From Ariolimax columbianus (Eukaryota; Mollusca; Gastropoda; Stylommatophora; Arionidae), in assembly GCA_036924085.1 (NCBI GenBank), contig JAVGWX010000013.1:55560336-55624335 (forward strand): a stretch of DNA of 64,000 bases, read 5' to 3'. Shown in pieces: positions 43,330 to 52,539 of the stretch. The notes beneath the pieces are model-generated. The model did not search any database. It was not told where the DNA came from and saw nothing but the letters and a program-made list of their open reading frames with translations. Position numbers and translations under genes: made by a program. Every line of letters starts with the position of its first letter. The stretch's first letter is position 1.

Positions 43330-44520
43330 TGGACAAAATCAGTGGTTATATCTTTATCTAGGTCTGGCAGCTTAAAGCTGTGACAAAATTACAGAACAAT
43401 AAGCCTCGTCAGTCATCCTATCAAGGTCATGCTTTGAATAATCCTTGACAGATTTAAATGCCAAGCGGAGAACATCATTGCTGAGGAGCATGCAGGGTTC
43501 ATGCAGGGAAGAAGCAATGTCGAACAGATCTTTAATTCAAGACTTGGAAACGAGAAATATCTGAAACAGCAACATAGATGGTGTCATGTTTTTGTTGATT
43601 TTAAAAAGGCGTTTGATATGGTATTGATAGGGTACAAAACACTATGGGCAACCATGAAGATGTATAAAACCAACGGGGGGACTTGTTTCACACATAGGTC
43701 CGCATGAATCATGGTTGTACACTCTTACTAACACTTTTCAACATATTTCAACATATATATGTGGCACATGGAGATCACGTTGGTACTGTCAAGATAGAAG
43801 ATGAGCGATTACCAACCTTCGTTTTGCAGTTGTCATCGACGGGTTGGCGGAACTCCGAGAATGGGTCAGAAGGCTCGATGAAACGGCTCTTGACTATGGT
43901 ATGGAGATTAACGCTGGAAAGACAAAATTAGTAACCAACAACGCCAAGGGCTTCAACAGTAGGATAAAAGCTAATGGTCAGGAACTCAAAGTGATCAACC
44001 GTTTTAAATATCTGGGTTCAATTGTCAGTGATGAAGTATCAAAATGTGAGGTGTTGGTCAGAATAGCACAGACAATAGCGGCGCTTGCACGGCTTAACAA
44101 AATCTGGCAAGACAAACGATTAGCCATTTGCACGAAAATCATATTAATGCGTACATTGATTCCGTCAATATTCATCTATGCTTGTGAGACATGGACAATT
44201 ACAGCTGACTTGCCGCGGAGGATACAGGCCTTGGAGATGAGATGTTTCCGACGACTTCTTAACGTCATGTACAAAGACCGAGTTACAAATGAGGAAATAC
44301 ATGAAAGCATTACAAGAGCAATAGGGCTTTTTGAAGACCCCTTGGCAACTGTCAATAGAATGAAACTCGCTTGGTACATGCACATATCAAAGTCAAAATA
44401 CGATCCTGCACGGAAAGGTGCAAGGCAGACGACGAAGAGGTCGTCCCAAAAAGAGGTGGGAGGACAATATAAAACAATGAACCAATCGCCGACCAGATGC
44501 GTGGGGTTGTGATGATGTTT
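43330..44520 (+). pseudogene. RTE-like LINE reverse transcriptase with FAVV active site
   Basis: The plus strand reads NYRTISLVSHPIKVML, AENIIAEEHAGFMQGRSNVE, QIFNSRLGNEKYLKQQHRWC, HVFVDFKKAFDMV. After an internal deletion (about 43,700-43,760) it gives LLLTLFNIF, DHVGTVKI and TNLRFAVVIDGLAELREWVR. A 222-codon frame (43,844-44,512) continues with YGMEINAGKTKLVTNNAKGF, FKYLGSIVSDEVSKCEVLVR, YACETWTITADLPRRIQALE and MRCFRRLLNVMYKDRVTNEE. The normal FADD box is FAVV, with both Asp changed to Val. The family is the same as 11,335-11,690. Confidence 0.88.
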
Positions 44521-44524
44521 TCAC

Positions 44525-45240
44525 GTGTGCCCTAACGACATCACCGGTTACTGGATGACCTGACCTGACCAGCCTGGGACAGCGATCCACAGCAATGTTC
44601 TCCCATTTGTCAAGATCGATATCGCAGTTCTTCATTGAGACTTTCTGAGTGTCTTTGTAACGTTTTATCTGGCCACCACGAGCTCGCTTGCCTGACTCAA
44701 GCTCGCCATAGAATATTTTATTTGGAAGCCGCTTATCTGACATGCAGACAACATGGCCAGTCAATCTAAGCTGCGATTTGCACAAAGTTGTGTGGATGCT
44801 TGTCATGCCAGTCCGCGAAAGAACTTCTACATATGTAATCTTTTCTTGCCATTTTATGTTCAGACGTTTCCTTTTGCAGCCCAATTGGAAGTGGTCAAGC
44901 TTATTCGTATTTCGACTGTGGACAGCCCATGATTATCAGGCGTTCAGAAGAGTTGGTAGTACGACTGTGGACAGTTCAGGATCATTAGACGTACAGAAGA
45001 GTTGGTAGTACGACTGTGGACAGTTCAGGATCATTAGACGTACAGAAGAGTTGGTAGTACGACTGTGGACAGTTCAGGATCATTAGACGTACAGAAGAGT
45101 TGGTAGTACGACTGTGGACAGTTCAGTATCCTTAGACGTACAGAAGAGTTGGACGACTGTGGACAGTCCTGGATCATCAGGCGTACAGAAGAGTTGGTAG
45201 GAGAACTGCTGCATAAACCTTCAAGTTGGTAATTAGCTTA
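44525..45240 (-). pseudogene. LINE C-terminal region with internal tandem repeat
   Basis: A 163-codon minus-strand frame reads MGCKRKRLNIKWQEKITYVE, VLSRTGMTSIHTTLCKSQLR, LTGHVVCMSDKRLPNKIFYG, ELESGKRARGGQIKRYKDTQ and KVSMKNCDID. This is a LINE tail (LRRLLNIKWQDKIxxxEVLxRxGMxSIHTxLxxxQLRWxGHVxRMxDxRLPKxxFYGEL). Upstream PTLLYA, two stops, SWAVHSRNTNKLDHFQ precedes it, and this PTLLY segment is amplified into a 49-bp array. The same family appears at 52.1-52.5 and 59.6-60.4 kb. It converges tail-to-tail with the plus-strand LINE at 44,520. Confidence 0.83.
44930..45205 (-). repeat. 49-bp tandem repeat inside LINE C-terminal region, about 5 copies
   Basis: GTACGACTGTGGACAGTTCA and GGATCATTAGACGTACAGAA recur every 49 bp. 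On the minus strand the unit encodes TNSSV or PTLLYV followed by TVHSR. This is the PTLLYASETWTVxxR segment of the adjacent LINE, which continues directly from the last unit. Forty-nine is not a multiple of 3. Confidence 0.87.
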
Positions 45241-45314
45241 ATTTCTCTCCGGTCCCAAATTGAGGATCTTAGTTTTCCAAAACTAAGGAGGAAAAGGGGG
45301 GGGGGGGGGGGGAT
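45240..45314. other. Short spacer with poly(G) run
   Basis: A run of about 15 G near 45,298 lies just outside the 3' end of the Nimb-like element. Confidence 0.8.
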
Positions 45315-45394
45315 GGGGATAGAAAGGAAGGCTTCTTCTTCTTCCTCGTTCGTCTTCAGACCTCAACTTCAATGACTCTAACGAAAGCAGCAGT

Positions 45395-46153
45395 CTACTC
45401 AAGGCTATGTACGCTTCCGTACAGCTTCTCATGGAAGGACACTGGCTGTTGCCAAATGCTACTTCTGTTGTCGGTATACAGTTGATAGGACTGCAAAATA
45501 TGTTCTGCCTTCATGGGGGCTGTGCCGCAGGCACAAAGGTCTGTAGTGCCAATCTTGAACTTGTTGTACAGATGGCATCTAAGTCTGTTGGGACCTGTGC
45601 GTAGCCGGAGAATTATCACCTGGTCTCGCCTGGAGAGTTGATGGTAGGCATCTTTTTCTATGTGGCCAGGGTGGTCTTTTTTCCATTTTGCACTGAACGT
45701 TGCCCTGCTAAATGCTTTTGTCTCATTGTATGTGATTTCTGTATCACTCTGCTGCAGCATTCCTCCCTCTCTGGCGAGTCTGTCTGCCTCCTCGTTGCCT
45801 GGAATGCTACATTGGGCTGGTATCCATTGGACTGTGCTTTTTTTGAAGAACTGGGACAGGCGTTCGAGCGAGTCTGCCAGAGCACCAAGTTCATTTTTGT
45901 GCTGGTTCTTGAGCGTCATTAACACTGCGAGAACGTCTGTGAAAATGACCACTTGTTTTTCTACCTGCTCCTTAAGGTCTAAAAGGGTTTCAGCTGCTTG
46001 TCTCAGGGCACTGGCTTCGGCACTGAAGTTGCTGCAGTGTCTCCCAGTTGCAAATGTTGCTGAGTATACTTTGCTTTTTAGCTTTATAGTGATGCCTCCT
46101 CCCCCGTTTCCAATGGCATCTTTGGCTGAGCCATCCGTATAGGTGTGCGTCAA
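45395..46153 (-). pseudogene. RNase H and C-terminal domain of Nimb-like copy 2
   Basis: A 252-codon frame reads THTYTDGSAKDAIGNGGGGI, NFSAEASALRQAAETLLDLK, VVIFTDVLAVLMTL, then STVQWIPAQCSIPGNEEADR and LAREGGML. The tail is VIILRLRTGPNRLRCHLYNK and TDLCACGTAPMKAEHILQS. The four acidic active-site positions (D of YTDGS, E of SAEA, D of FTDV, D of NEEAD) are present. The basic residue expected in IPAxCSIPG is changed (His in WIPxHxxxxGN). This domain would remove template RNA during retrotransposition. It is the best-kept coding part of this copy, but the element as a whole is broken upstream. Confidence 0.9.
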
Positions 46154-46397
46154 GGCTGTTGGTGGGAATTTTTGGTTGATCTAATTTGTAACGATGTGTT
46201 TTTTCTGTTCCTCTGTGTCTTTTTGTCTACAATGTTGGGGATATTGCATAAAATATCAGGGGAGGGTCTTCCTTTCCAGATGCAGCGGATGGAGCATGCT
46301 GGTATTGGCTTTATTTTTTTTTAAACAGTGCAGCATTGTTTTTAATCTTTTCTTTTGCCTGGACTGTAAAGCTTTGCCTTTTGAACCTGCCGCGTCC

Positions 46398-47566
46398 TTA
46401 CTCATTTAGTCTGTGATGCTTCGGGTGGTCCATGATTCTTTTAAATTGTTCCGCTTGGTGTAGGATTCTGCAGTCTCGGCGGTCTTCCATTGGCTGTAGC
46501 CCAGTCATAGCTTCCAAGTCTTTTATTTGGGTGGACTTCAGGGCTCCTGCTATGATACGGGCTGCTTGGTTCTGGGTGCGCCCTATTTTGTCATAGTTTG
46601 ATTTGGATGCCGTGGACCAAGCTGCAATGCCGTATTCCAAAACTGGTCTCACTTTGCCTGTGTATAATTTCTTTAGTGTGTTTTCGTCAGCACACCAAGC
46701 AGTACCAGCAAGTTTCTTCATGATGGACATGCGTAGCCTCGCACTCAGCTGGGTCTTTAAAATTGCGCTTCCCAGGTGAGACGTCGGTCTAAGGAAACTC
46801 CTAAGACGGTTGGAGCCTTATCTAGCCGTATCTCTTTTCCATTTAATTGGAGTTTTACTTGCTGTCGTCTGTTTGATAGGGAGAAGATAGTATGTGTCGT
46901 TTTTTGTTCATTTATTTTTAGTAACCAGGTCTTGGACCATCTTTCCAGGGCTTCCACAGAGCCTTGCATTCGTGTGCTGGTTGTAGTGATGTGTTTTTCA
47001 GTAGTCCACATGGCCAAATCATCAGAGTAGAGAGAATAGTGGGTACTTTTGTGGAGGTTATTGGCGATGTCATTTATATAAATAAGGAAGAGTGTAGGGG
47101 AGAGGACACCAGCCTGGGGAACGCCTTGTTCCATGGTTTCCTTTTTGCTGGTATGTCCTTGGACCTGCACTCTTGCTGTTCTATTTTCTACGTAGTTGCT
47201 GATCCACTTGTACATTTTTCCGCATACTCCATATTGTAGCATATTTCCACACAGCCCGTCTTTTCATACTTGGTCGAAGGCTTTCTCCAGGTCTACCCAT
47301 ACAGCCAGAGTGTGTTTTCCTTCCTGGAAAGCATCTTCGATTTCTTGTGCTATGTGGATTACTTGATCTTCCGTGGACCTATACTGCCTGAACCCTGCTT
47401 GTTGTGGTATAATGATTTGTTTTTCTTCGAGGTGCCAGCTGAGTCTGGTATTTTTTTTTTTCCATGAGCTTGTCTGTGCAGCTGAGGAGACTGATTGGCC
47501 TATAGCTATTTGGGTCAAGTTTATCTTTATTTTTCTTCTGGATGGGAATCACTCGTGCTTCTTTCC
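46398..47566 (-). pseudogene. Reverse transcriptase of Nimb-like copy 2, 3' part
   Basis: The minus strand reads WKEARVIPIQKKNKDKLDPN, SYRPISLLSCTDKLMEKK, IIPQQAGFRQYRSTEDQVIH, LAVWVDLEKAFDQV then a stop at 47,264-47,266 replacing the Trp of DQVWKDGL. It continues GVPQAGVLSPTLFLIYINDI, YSLYSDDLAMWTTEKH and MGCG-like tail codons to YDKIGRTQNQAARIIAGALK. The active site is YSDD (normally YADD) with both Asp kept. GVPQGG has become GVPQAG. A second break separates the thumb near 46,740. Confidence 0.9.
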
Positions 47567-47567
47567 A

Positions 47568-47886
47568 CCCTTTTTTTTTTTTTTGGCCTAGATGTTTGCC
47601 TCACTAGTTTCTACTGGCGGAGGCGCGCCATTTTCCACCACAGACCGTAGTCCATTGGGCGATATCAGGACGCATAAACCAGTGCTTGGATGAATGTGTG
47701 CGTCTGTATGTACCTATGCTAGGTTTGTGCGCCCTAAGAAGCTAGCCCAACCAAAGTGCAATGGAAGGGCCTCACCATGAGGGCGCGTGTGAAAGTTGTG
47801 TAAGAGTGTGACTGTAGGATAGAGTCAAATGAAACAGAGTGAGGTAAGAGGAGAAGAGGAAGAGTGGCCCAACACTTGAGGTACAA
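47568..47886 (-). mobile_element. Poly(A)-tailed insertion of unknown family in the RT
   Basis: The RT codons GIVPQV (47,885-47,900) and WKEARVIP (about 47,560) should be adjacent but are separated by about 315 bp of non-LINE sequence. On the minus strand the insert ends in about 14 A (poly-T at 47,568-47,582 on the plus strand), so it was inserted by reverse transcription. I see no tRNA-like boxes, so it may be a SINE of another type or a short retrocopy. It contains AAATGGCGCGCCTCCGCCAG near its 3' end. Confidence 0.65.
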
Positions 47887-48639
47887 TGCCACACTTCCCG
47901 CTGCCGTTCATGATCGCGATGAGAATTTTCTTTGAAGTGCCACCAAATCTCATAAGCATGTCGTTCGTTACCCCATCTTTTCCAGGTGACTTTCCTAGTT
48001 TGAGGGAGTAAATGGCTACATCGAGTTCCTTCATGGTCAAGTTGATTGTCATGTGCTCCTCTGGGCAGGTTAATTAGTTTTTTTAAGATTTATCTCTATA
48101 GCCATTGCCTGTTTTATTTCAGGTGGGAAATGAATCTGGCTCGCTAGCGAGAATGTTTTTATGAATGCGTTAGATGCATGTGTTTTGGTCAGCATTTTCC
48201 CGCTCAGTTGTACTGCTGTTTCGTGGTTCCTGCAGTCCTCATTGTTTAGGGCTTTGGCTAGCCTCCATAGTTTTCTGCCGTCTTTGTCCAGATTTAGCGC
48301 TTCAGTTGTTTTTATCCAGCTGTTTCTCGCTGAGCTATTTAGTGTCGTTTTGTACTTTTCTGCAATAGGAGATGTTAACCTCTTTCGATTTTTCCTTTTC
48401 TGCCCTTCCTCTGGCTTCTGTCAGTTGTTCTTCCAGTTCCTGGAGTTCTGGTGTCCAGTAAGGTTTGTAGTCTCTTCTTGCTCCTCGGGGTATTGATTCG
48501 AGGTAGGCTCTCATGACAGCTTTGTTGAAGCGTTCTGCTAGTTCCCAGATTCTTATATTTCGGATGTTAGTCTGGCTGCAGTACATGTCTGACAGCGTTG
48601 AAAAGAATTTCCAGTTTGCCCTTTTGTAATTCCATCAGG

Positions 48640-48905
48640 GCAGTGGCTTATGTTCTTGGGCTGTGTGTTCCATCGGGGTAGTGGCTTGTGTTCTTTGGCT
48701 GTGTGTTCCATCGGGGCAGTGGCTTATGTTCTTGGGCTGTGTGTTCCATCGGGGCAGTGGCTTATGTTCTTGGGATGTGTGTTCCATCGGGGCAGTGGCT
48801 TATGTTCTTGGGCTCTGTGTTCCATCGGGGCAGTGGCTTATGTTCTTGGGCTGTGTGTTCCATCGGGTCAGTGGCTTATGTTCTTGGGCTGTGTGTTCCA
48901 TATTA
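48640..48905 (-). repeat. 38-bp tandem repeat inside Nimb-like endonuclease, about 7 copies
   Basis: GGCAGTGGCTTATGTTCTTG and GGCTGTGTGTTCCATCGG recur every 38 bp. On the minus strand the unit encodes EHTAQEHKPLTRWN, matching the single GPQETKPLPRWNYKRADWDR segment in copy 1 at 33.2 kb. Not a multiple of 3. Confidence 0.9.
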
Positions 48906-49254
48906 ATCACCAGCTTTATTGGTTTATGATCACTGCCTGACAATTGTTCTAGTACAACTCTGTTTATCTTGTGACCGATGTCTCCTGTCGCAATTGCAAG
49001 GTCAGGTGTTGAGGTGGACAGCCATCTTCTTGAGTAAAAACAGGGTGCATCGTCTGCTTTGTTAATGAGCTGTAGGTTACTATTGATTTCCAAGTCTACC
49101 ACTTCGGTGCCTCGTGTATCAGTCTCCGCGTATCCCAATCCTTCTGTGTGGCTGTTGAAGTCTCCGACAACTACGCAGTTTGAGTGTTGCACCTCTATTG
49201 ATGTCAGTGAGAGATCCTTATCTGGGGGGCAGTACAGATTTATCACTCTCAAGG

Positions 49255-49503
49255 GGGGCGGCGTGGCCTAGTGGTTAAGTGACACGGCTCACAACCAGAA
49301 GGTGCTGGGTTCGATCCCCATCACAGCACCGTCATTACCCCGGGGAAGCAAACCCTTAGAAAATGCAGGAGGAAGCAGACCCTTACATAAAATGCATGCT
49401 GAAGTCGGATGCACTGGGCTGACAGGCGCAAAATAAAAACCACAGAGCAACACACACCCGCCTTGGGGAATAGATAAATAAGGCGAATGCAAAAAACAAA
49501 AAA
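49255..49503 (+). mobile_element. tRNA-derived SINE, copy 1
   Basis: The head reads GCGTGGCCTAGTGGTTAAGT (box A) and GGGTTCGATCCCCATCACAG (box B). The body of about 190 bp includes GCATGCTGAAGTCGGATGCA and ends AATGCAAAAAACAAAAAA. A 13-bp target-site duplication ATCACTCTCAAGG flanks it at 49,242-49,254 and 49,504-49,516. It is inserted in the endonuclease of the minus-strand Nimb-like LINE: INLYCPPDK resumes directly at the left junction. RNA polymerase III transcription from the internal boxes is expected for this class. Confidence 0.93.
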
Positions 49504-49679
49504 ATCACTCTCAAGGTTTATTCTTCTACAGTGACATCGGCACCAATGATTTCAGCTTGGTTGCTTGTGTGGTTTGGAACATCTCTGCATGGTAGAGAGT
49601 TTCTAATTAGCATGATCACTCCACCTTTGTGGCCCTTTCTGTCAAGCCGAAGGGTTTTGTATCCTCGTATCAGGAACCT

Positions 49680-50745
49680 ATGATTTGGGTTAAGGTGGGT
49701 CTCTTGGATGTATCAGAAACCTATGATTTGGGTTAAGGTGGGTCTCTTGGATGTATCAGGAACCTATGATTTGGGTTAAGGTGGGTCTCTTGGATGTATC
49801 AGGAACCTATGATTTGGGTTAAGGTGGGTCTCTTGGATGTATCAGGAACCTGTGATTTGGGTTAAGGTGGGTCTCTTGGATGTATCAGGAACCTATGATT
49901 TGGGTTAAGGTGGGTCTCTTGGATGTATCAGGAACCTATGATTTGGGTTAAGGTGGGTCTCTTGGATGCATCAGGAACCTATGATTTGGGTTAAGGTGGG
50001 TCTCTTGGATGTATCAGGATCCTATGATTTGGGTTAAGGTGGGTCTCTTGGATGTATCAGGATCCTATGATTTGGGTTAAGGTGGGTCTCTTGGATGTAT
50101 CAGGAACCTGTGATTTGGGTTAAGGTGGGTCTCTTGGGTGTATCAGGAACCTGTGATTTGGGTTAAGTTGGGTCTCTTGGATGTATCAGGAACCTATGAT
50201 TTGGGTTAAGGTGGGTCTCTTGGATGTATCAGGAACCTATGATTTGGGTTAAGGTGGGTCTCTTGGATGTATCAGGAACCTATGATTTGGGTTAAGGTGG
50301 GTCTCTTGGATGTATCAGGAACCTATGATTTGGGTTAAGGTGGGTCTCTTGGATGTATCAGGAAACTATGATTTGGGTTAAGGTGGGTCTCTTGGATGTA
50401 TCAGGAACCTGTGATTTGGGTTAAGGTGGGTCTCTTGGGTGTATCAGGAACCTGTGATTTGGGTTAAGTTGGGTCTCTTGGATGTATCAGGAACCTATGA
50501 TTTGGGTTAAGGTGGGTCTCTTGGATGTATCAGGAACCTATGATTTGGGTTAAGGTGGGTCTCTTGGATGTATCAGGAACCTATGATTTGGGTTAAGGTG
50601 GGTCTCTTGGATGTATCAGGAACCTATGATTTGGGTTAAGGTGGGTCTCTTGGATGTATCAGGAAACTATGATTTGGGTTAAGGTGGGTCTCTTGGATGC
50701 ATCAGGAAACTATAATTTGGGTTAAGGTGGGTCTCTTGGATGCAA
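49680..50745 (-). repeat. 43-bp minisatellite inside Nimb-like endonuclease, about 24 copies
   Basis: GAACCTATGATTTGGGTTAA and GGTGGGTCTCTTGGATGTAT recur every 43 bp. The minus-strand unit encodes IQETHLNPNHRFLIHPRDPP-like residues, corresponding to the single ETHLNNNHKFSIRGYQTF segment of copy 1 (33.7 kb). A block of variants (CTTGGGTGTATC, then TTAAGTTGGG) recurs around 50,140 and 50,450, suggesting a larger duplication of about 300 bp. Confidence 0.92.
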
Positions 50746-50944
50746 GCAACGTCAATGCTTTCCTCGTGGAGTTTGTGAGCGAGCGGTAACTTTTTATTTA
50801 GGACACCCTCTGCACTCCATTGAAGTATATTTAGAGTCCTTTTCTTTGTGTTTTGGTCAGCAGTGGTTTCCCTGGCTGTCCGTGCCCTGGCTCCACAGCA
50901 CGGAGGTCGGGGACCGCCAGTAGCATTTGGTGGACCCCTTCGAG

Positions 50945-51180
50945 GCGGGGTCCGGCACTCTTTCCTCATGGCGGGGGGTCCGGCACTCTTCTCACCTGGC
51001 GGGGGGTCCGGCACTCTTCCCACCTGGCGGGGGGTCCGGCACTCTTCCCTCCTGGCGGGGGATCCGGCACTCTTCCCACCTGGCGGGGGGTCCGGCACTC
51101 TTCCCACCCGGTGGGGGGTTCGGCACTCTTCTCACCTGGCGGGGGGGTCCAGCACTCTTCCCACCTGGCGGGACTCCTTG
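50945..51180 (-). repeat. 28-bp tandem repeat upstream of the endonuclease, about 8 copies
   Basis: GCGGGGGGTCCGGCACTCTT followed by CCCACCTG recurs every 28 bp. On the minus strand it encodes PPPGGKSAG / RQVGRVPDP in rotating frames. Copy 1 has one corresponding stretch (ESRQAARVPGLTPRRGPP, near 33.95 kb), so the array grew from element sequence. Very GC-rich. Confidence 0.88.
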
Positions 51181-51300
51181 GGTCGAGCACCAACTCGTTG
51201 AGTCATTTTAGTGTCCGTCATCATTAAACGTACTGCGTTGCACTGTGTTATGCGCCGTAGCCCAGTGCATCCGACTTCAGCATGCATTTGTTCTGGGCCA

Positions 51301-51840
51301 CCTCCCTAGCCTTTGGCTGTCTCCATCTTGCCTGCAGGGCAGCAGTTGTTTGGGTTCAGAGTTGTCTCTCCTAGGAAAGCTGTTTTCCACGACTGTCGGA
51401 CCTTCCCTATCCGATTTTTGATCAAGTTTCCCATCTCGTTGTGCGGGCGTCAGTCAGGGATGTTGTGCTCCTCCCATGAATGATAGGATTTGCGCTCTGG
51501 TTTTCCTCCGCGATTGCTCACGTAGTTTAGCCGGCCAGACAAAGACTTTGCTCGGGGGGTGGCGCTGCTGTTTGTTAGTAGACTCTAGGAGCCATACGTG
51601 AGTTAGACAGGAGCGGGGAAACCAAGTAGGGTCCAGGCCATCCGTTTTTGCAAGGAAGTGACTGCCTCTTGCCGTGAGGTGCTATCCCTTTACACGCGCC
51701 TGTCCTACCCCCCGGAAGGAAGGAAACTTCAATCCAAGTAGGAAGGTCCTTGAGTAATGATAACCTGTGCTGAATTCTGGGGCGCAATTAACCGGAACTT
51801 TAAATCCCATCATAGACTTGTTTTCCCCAGCTTAATCCAG
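51301..51840 (-). other. Probable 5' region of Nimb-like copy 2
   Basis: The segment 51,290-51,420 is similar to 34,080-34,220 at the 5' side of copy 1. Beyond it a 70-codon frame (51,575-51,787) has no motif. ORF1 of the element may lie here in decayed form. Confidence 0.4.
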
Positions 51841-52094
51841 GCACAGCCATAGCAAGATGCAGCATAGCAAACAGGATAACCGATCGAAAGCACCTAAATT
51901 CCAGAGAGGGAGTAAAGTCATTGATGCCACCTGGTGAAGGAGTTGTCAATTATGCATTCACTCCATTTGTAACACCGAAGGGCTCAGAGGATTCATCATG
52001 ATTTTGAACTCAAGCCAATATGCCATCATGGAACTGTCGAACCATTGTAATAAAGGCATTGGGACATCCACATTTGAACATAATCTCTCATAGA
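51841..52094. other. No gene recognised
   Basis: No motif or repeat seen. Confidence 0.35.
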
Positions 52095-52480
52095 CTGTAC
52101 TAGATCAGTGATCCCTAAGCAGTGTCCTTGTACCGTTCCAGCTGCCCACCGCGCGCTCTCTCGCCATTTTGCAGTTCACCATACAGCAACTCCTTTGGTA
52201 GACGTTGATCCGACCTGGCCAGCCCTTCTCAGCCGTCCTGCACATACCATGTGTGCATACTGGATCACGCTAACACTTCTGTATTGGCAATATGTCCCGC
52301 CATGTAATTCTCAGTTGTTTCCGCACGCAGTTCATGTTGAAGTGGTTTAGTTTCTCCACATACGACTATAGGCAATCCAGGTCTCACACGCATATAATAG
52401 GGTATGTAGAACAACTGCAGCGTAGACCTTCATTTTTGTTTCAATCCTAATCCATCACCTATCCCATATCCTACTACAAA
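52095..52480 (-). pseudogene. LINE C-terminal fragment
   Basis: The minus strand reads ETKMKVYAAVVLHTLLYACE, TWIAYSRMW, then shifted NHFNMNCVRKQLR-like codons, QYAHMVCAGRLRRAGQVGST and KGVAVWFTAKWRESA in several frames. The pattern (KxKVYxAVVLPTLLYACETWTVYxR, then RWxGHVxRM) identifies the same LINE tail as 44.5-45.2 kb and 59.6-60.4 kb. Heavily broken. Confidence 0.65.
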
Positions 52481-52539
52481 GATTGCAAAATATGGCACTT
52501 GTCATAGATATTCTTGTATTCACCTCATCAACGTTGCCA

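Larger units (their letters stand above)
45315..51300 (-). mobile_element. Nimb-like LINE copy 2, about 6 kb with nested insertions
   Basis: The minus strand carries a whole element order. The 5' region is near 51.3 kb, and the endonuclease start LNILQWSAEGVLNKKLPLAH with CIQETHLNPNY at 50.8 kb. Endonuclease core and end follow (INLYCPPDKDLSLTSIEVQH, VVGDFNSHTEGLGYAETDTR, LSGSDHKPIKLVINME, 49.25-48.9 kb). Then come the linker (PRGARRDYKPYWTPELQELE, 48.5 kb), RT (48.0-46.4 kb), RNase H (46.15-45.7 kb) and the 3' end at about 45,320. It is enlarged by minisatellites at 48.64-48.9, 49.68-50.74 and 50.95-51.18 kb, a SINE at 49.26 kb and a poly(A) insertion at 47.57 kb. Nimb/I assignment rests on endonuclease, RT and RNase H together. 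Confidence 0.87.

Noticed and set aside
45660..46142. 160-codon plus-strand open stretch
   Set aside because: Antisense to the RNase H domain, which has clear catalytic motifs on the minus strand.
49255..49330. Stand-alone tRNA gene
   Set aside because: The tRNA-like head is followed by a SINE body and A-rich tail with a target-site duplication, and the same unit recurs twice in the window.
50848..51227. Gly/Pro-rich plus-strand open stretches
   Set aside because: Driven by the 28-bp GC-rich repeat, with the LINE on the other strand.
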